Source of the DNA: MGNI01 sp964353875
GTDB taxonomy: Bacteria; Chloroflexota; Anaerolineae; Anaerolineales; E44-bin32
Assembly (NCBI GenBank): GCA_964353875.1
Contig: CAYGXU010000024.1
Span: 1 to 35,188, forward strand
Reading direction: 5' to 3'
Length of the DNA: 35,188 nucleotides
Shown here: piece after piece, positions 33,354-35,188 of the stretch
Layout of the letters: the number at the start of each line of letters is the position of its first letter
How positions within the stretch are numbered: position 1 is the stretch's first letter
Made by a program: the position numbers and the translations under genes
The notes under the pieces: generated by a model
The model's database searches: none
What the model was told of the DNA's origin: nothing
What the model saw: only the letters and a program-made list of their open reading frames with translations

Positions 33354-35042
33354 TTAGTCCCCTCCTGCCGGAGTCCCATCCCATCCCGCCAGGCGAGCCA
33401 TCATCCACCAATAGGCTTTGGCTTTGAGCACGCAATTAAGCCCATGGGAATGAGCGCAACAGGTCATGCTGCCCACTTCACACCGTGCAGGTAGGTCGAT
33501 GCAGTCGTCGGGGTGACTGGCACACCAACTCTCGCACCATTTACATGTGCCATCCTCATCCAGGTGATAAGTCCCACCTGGATCCCAGCTCTCAATATCC
33601 GCAAAGTCGAAGATGATCCCGTCAATTTGCTGGGCATGGTCGCGGATCATATCATTATGTTTTGGTTCATCCGGATCGGGGTAGGTTCTGTGACCTGTCA
33701 TGTAAATAAAGCTCATCTGCGGATAATCTGCATTAAACATGTCCATAACATCGAGATATTCGAGGATGTAGTCCGTAGGTTTGTAGGAAACCTCGCCGCA
33801 CCAGGACCACATCGAATAATCGAATACCCCCATTTCCACAACCGATCTGGTCAGATCGATCCCGCTTTGCCCATACCAATAATCTTCAGGGTGAGCTCCT
33901 AATTCTGATACTCTTAATGCAGGAGGATTCTCTTGCGGTGGCAAGTCAAAACCATCTTGTTTATTCTGATAGCTCGTTCTCACCGCCCAACTGTACTTGA
34001 CCGGATCCACATGCTGTTCCAGATAATTGAGGCCGCTAAGAATTTGAGAGCCGTGGGATGTATGACCGTAGTACATCGTCAATTCCTTGGCCTTCTGCAA
34101 CCATTCATCAGGAATCTGATCAAATTCTTGCACCGCTCGATGGTCGACGATGATCGAGCCCCCCACGGGAAGGCGCGTTGGTGTGGGGGAAGGCGAGGGC
34201 GATGCGGTTGGTGTCCTTGTTGGAGTTGGCGTCCGCGATGGGACAAGTGTAGCTGTGGGGGATGGTGAGGGTGAGGCGGTTGGCGCGCTGGTCGCAGTCC
34301 CTGTTGTTGTCGGAGTCTGCGATGGGCTCAGCGTTGGTGTTGAGGACGATGTCGGCTCAGATGTTGGCGTGATCAAGGCTAAATCCTTGGCTTTGACCAG
34401 CATATAAGCCGCCACATCACGATGTAATGGGTTTTCCGGACAGGCTCCAAGGCTGGGTTCCGTTCGACACGGCACCAAAATGCTCTCCCGATAACATGCC
34501 TCAATCCAGGGTCTGTACCACATCCCCTCGGGCACATCTTCAAAGATCCCGCTCGCCTGCGGCGGGACATAGTCCTCCCCATACTTGATCTTCAACATAA
34601 AGGTACACCCCTCGGCGATTGTGTTTATCCGTTCCGGGCAGTAGGCCATCTCCTCAGTGGAACAGCCAGCCGTGAGCCCTTCCCGATACATCTTGTCTAT
34701 CCATTCGGCGCCCCAATGCGTAGTAATATCGACATCTGTAAAGATTTGCTCGGTCGGCTGTGGCGGAACAAAACTCGCACCGAACTTCCCGCGGATGACA
34801 AAAACCGCTTGCTGCGCCCGTGTGAGAGGATCGCCTGGGCAATAGTTGAGCGGGTTTTCGCTGCAACCTTTTACATACCCCTGTTGATAAAGGGTTTCGA
34901 TGTATTCATAATAAGGGTGTCCTGGAGGGACATCGACGAATGTCGCATCCGCCGAAAGGGCACTTCTTGGACCTATAACCACCAGGAATAATAGAACCAC
35001 CCCGATCAAGGGAACTATTCCTTTAGGACGAAGAGATTTCAT
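33354..35042 (-). CDS. SLH-anchored protein with uncharacterised Cys/Trp-rich C-terminal domain (paralogue 2)
   Basis: A 562-aa surface protein with the same plan as the gene at 27284-28795. Signal peptide about residues 1-30. Three N-terminal SLH domains (FVDVPPGHPYYEYIETLYQQ; FTDVDITTHWGAEWIDKMY; FEDVPEGMWYRPWIEACY). A long Thr/Pro/Ser linker at about 225-298, then the unrecognised domain. Conserved with its paralogue are IPDEWLQKAKELT, GHTSHGSQILSGL, EDYW, FDYSMWSWCG, FIYMTGH, HNDM, FDFADIESWDPGG, CKWCESWCASHPDDC, CCAHSHGLNC and KAYWWMMARLAGWDG. The conserved His, Asp, Glu and Trp residues suggest an enzyme or sugar-binding domain stabilised by disulfides. ATG at 35042 has AAGGAG 6 nt upstream. 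It is probably the first gene of a unit with the 1380-aa gene. Confidence 0.82.
   Translation of the reverse strand: MKSLRPKGIVPLIGVVLLFLVVIGPRSALSADATFVDVPPGHPYYEYIETLYQQGYVKGCSENPLNYCPGDPLTRAQQAVFVIRGKFGASFVPPQPTEQIFTDVDITTHWGAEWIDKMYREGLTAGCSTEEMAYCPERINTIAEGCTFMLKIKYGEDYVPPQASGIFEDVPEGMWYRPWIEACYRESILVPCRTEPSLGACPENPLHRDVAAYMLVKAKDLALITPTSEPTSSSTPTLSPSQTPTTTGTATSAPTASPSPSPTATLVPSRTPTPTRTPTASPSPSPTPTRLPVGGSIIVDHRAVQEFDQIPDEWLQKAKELTMYYGHTSHGSQILSGLNYLEQHVDPVKYSWAVRTSYQNKQDGFDLPPQENPPALRVSELGAHPEDYWYGQSGIDLTRSVVEMGVFDYSMWSWCGEVSYKPTDYILEYLDVMDMFNADYPQMSFIYMTGHRTYPDPDEPKHNDMIRDHAQQIDGIIFDFADIESWDPGGTYHLDEDGTCKWCESWCASHPDDCIDLPARCEVGSMTCCAHSHGLNCVLKAKAYWWMMARLAGWDGTPAGGD
34149..34370 (-). repeat. 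Low-complexity Ser/Thr/Pro linker-coding minisatellite
   Basis: Imperfect repeats of about 15-24 nt (for example GGAGTTGGCGTCCGCGATGG against GGAGTCTGCGATGG). They encode about 74 residues of SPSPTP/TPTRTPT type, 2.5 times the linker length of the paralogue. Length variation between strains is expected for such repeats. Confidence 0.7.
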
Positions 35043-35188
35043 CGTCTACTCCTTCGCATCATCGTCTTAAGCAGTTGCTCTAGCTCGAGGCACGCAGGGC
35101 TGTCTTTCGACTTTGGACAACATTTGGGGGGGAATTTCAAATAGTTACGATGACAACGCCCCGTCAACCCGCGATACCTGCACCAATC
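35043..35188. other. Right edge: upstream region with CATTT-G7-AATTT element
   Basis: No gene seen. CATTT-G7-AATTT at 35121-35137 repeats, in the plus orientation, the element found as CATTT-G9-AATTT on the minus strand at 7725-7707. No RGTAC motif is visible in these 146 nt; it could lie beyond the edge. Confidence 0.4.

Noticed and set aside
34149..34370. Tandem repeats as a possible CRISPR array
   Set aside because: They are imperfect short repeats in frame, encoding a Ser/Thr/Pro linker, with no unique spacers.

Overview
The window looks like a chromosomal segment of a Chloroflexota bacterium, most likely the Anaerolineae side of the phylum. That placement is an inference. It rests on SLH domains carrying a GC(x5-8)YCPE-type cysteine pair, a SARP/BTAD-type regulator, secreted proteins with type I dockerin repeats, a YoaR/LysM/YkuD transpeptidase, and a subtilase ending in a YFPMMM-like tail. 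I saw no tRNA, rRNA, CRISPR array, transposase or phage gene. All genes but one (a 61-aa membrane protein at 8000-8185) are on the minus strand.

Left part (1-8260). An L,D-transpeptidase (190-1755) is followed by a minus-strand block whose transcription order is: SARP/BTAD regulator with a membrane C-terminus (7624-5672); a 73-aa peptide (5615-5394) resembling Nif11 leaders and ComX pre-pheromones, ending RWWSPLA; a class I isoprenoid-synthase-fold protein (5311-4328) comparable to ComQ; a possible very small Trp-rich ORF (4228-4139); a SAM methyltransferase (4062-3154); and a squalene-cyclase/prenyltransferase-type alpha-toroid protein (3075-2074). My main hypothesis is that this is a ComQX-like prenylated-peptide system with extra tailoring genes and a possible membrane-bound regulator. 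It is supported by gene order, short spacing, ribosome-binding sites, the Asp-rich motifs and the C-terminal Trp pair of the peptide. It has not been tested.

Right part (8412-35042). Nine large secreted proteins plus one subtilase form a cell-surface locus. Six carry three SLH domains: at the C-terminus in 8412-10820, 11148-13193, 13303-15507 and 29127-33269, and at the N-terminus in 27284-28795 and 33354-35042. Three carry C-terminal type I dockerin-like repeats (15939-17474, 21919-24006, 24010-27060). Their effector parts are a glycosidase-like barrel, an FG-GAP/UnbV propeller, right-handed beta-helices, a LamG-Fn3-heparinase II/III-like lyase, a very large glycosidase-like protein, and a paralogous pair with an uncharacterised Cys/Trp-rich domain. 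They probably act on, or build, extracellular polysaccharide or matrix.

Five intergenic regions in the right part contain seven copies of a 14-bp near-palindrome, RGTAC-N4-GTMCY. In two regions it occurs as a pair spaced exactly 23 bp. The copies sit about 150-310 bp upstream of start codons and suggest a shared operator for the surface genes. Rho-independent terminator-like hairpins are visible at 8221-8256, 11032-11066 and 29100-29138.
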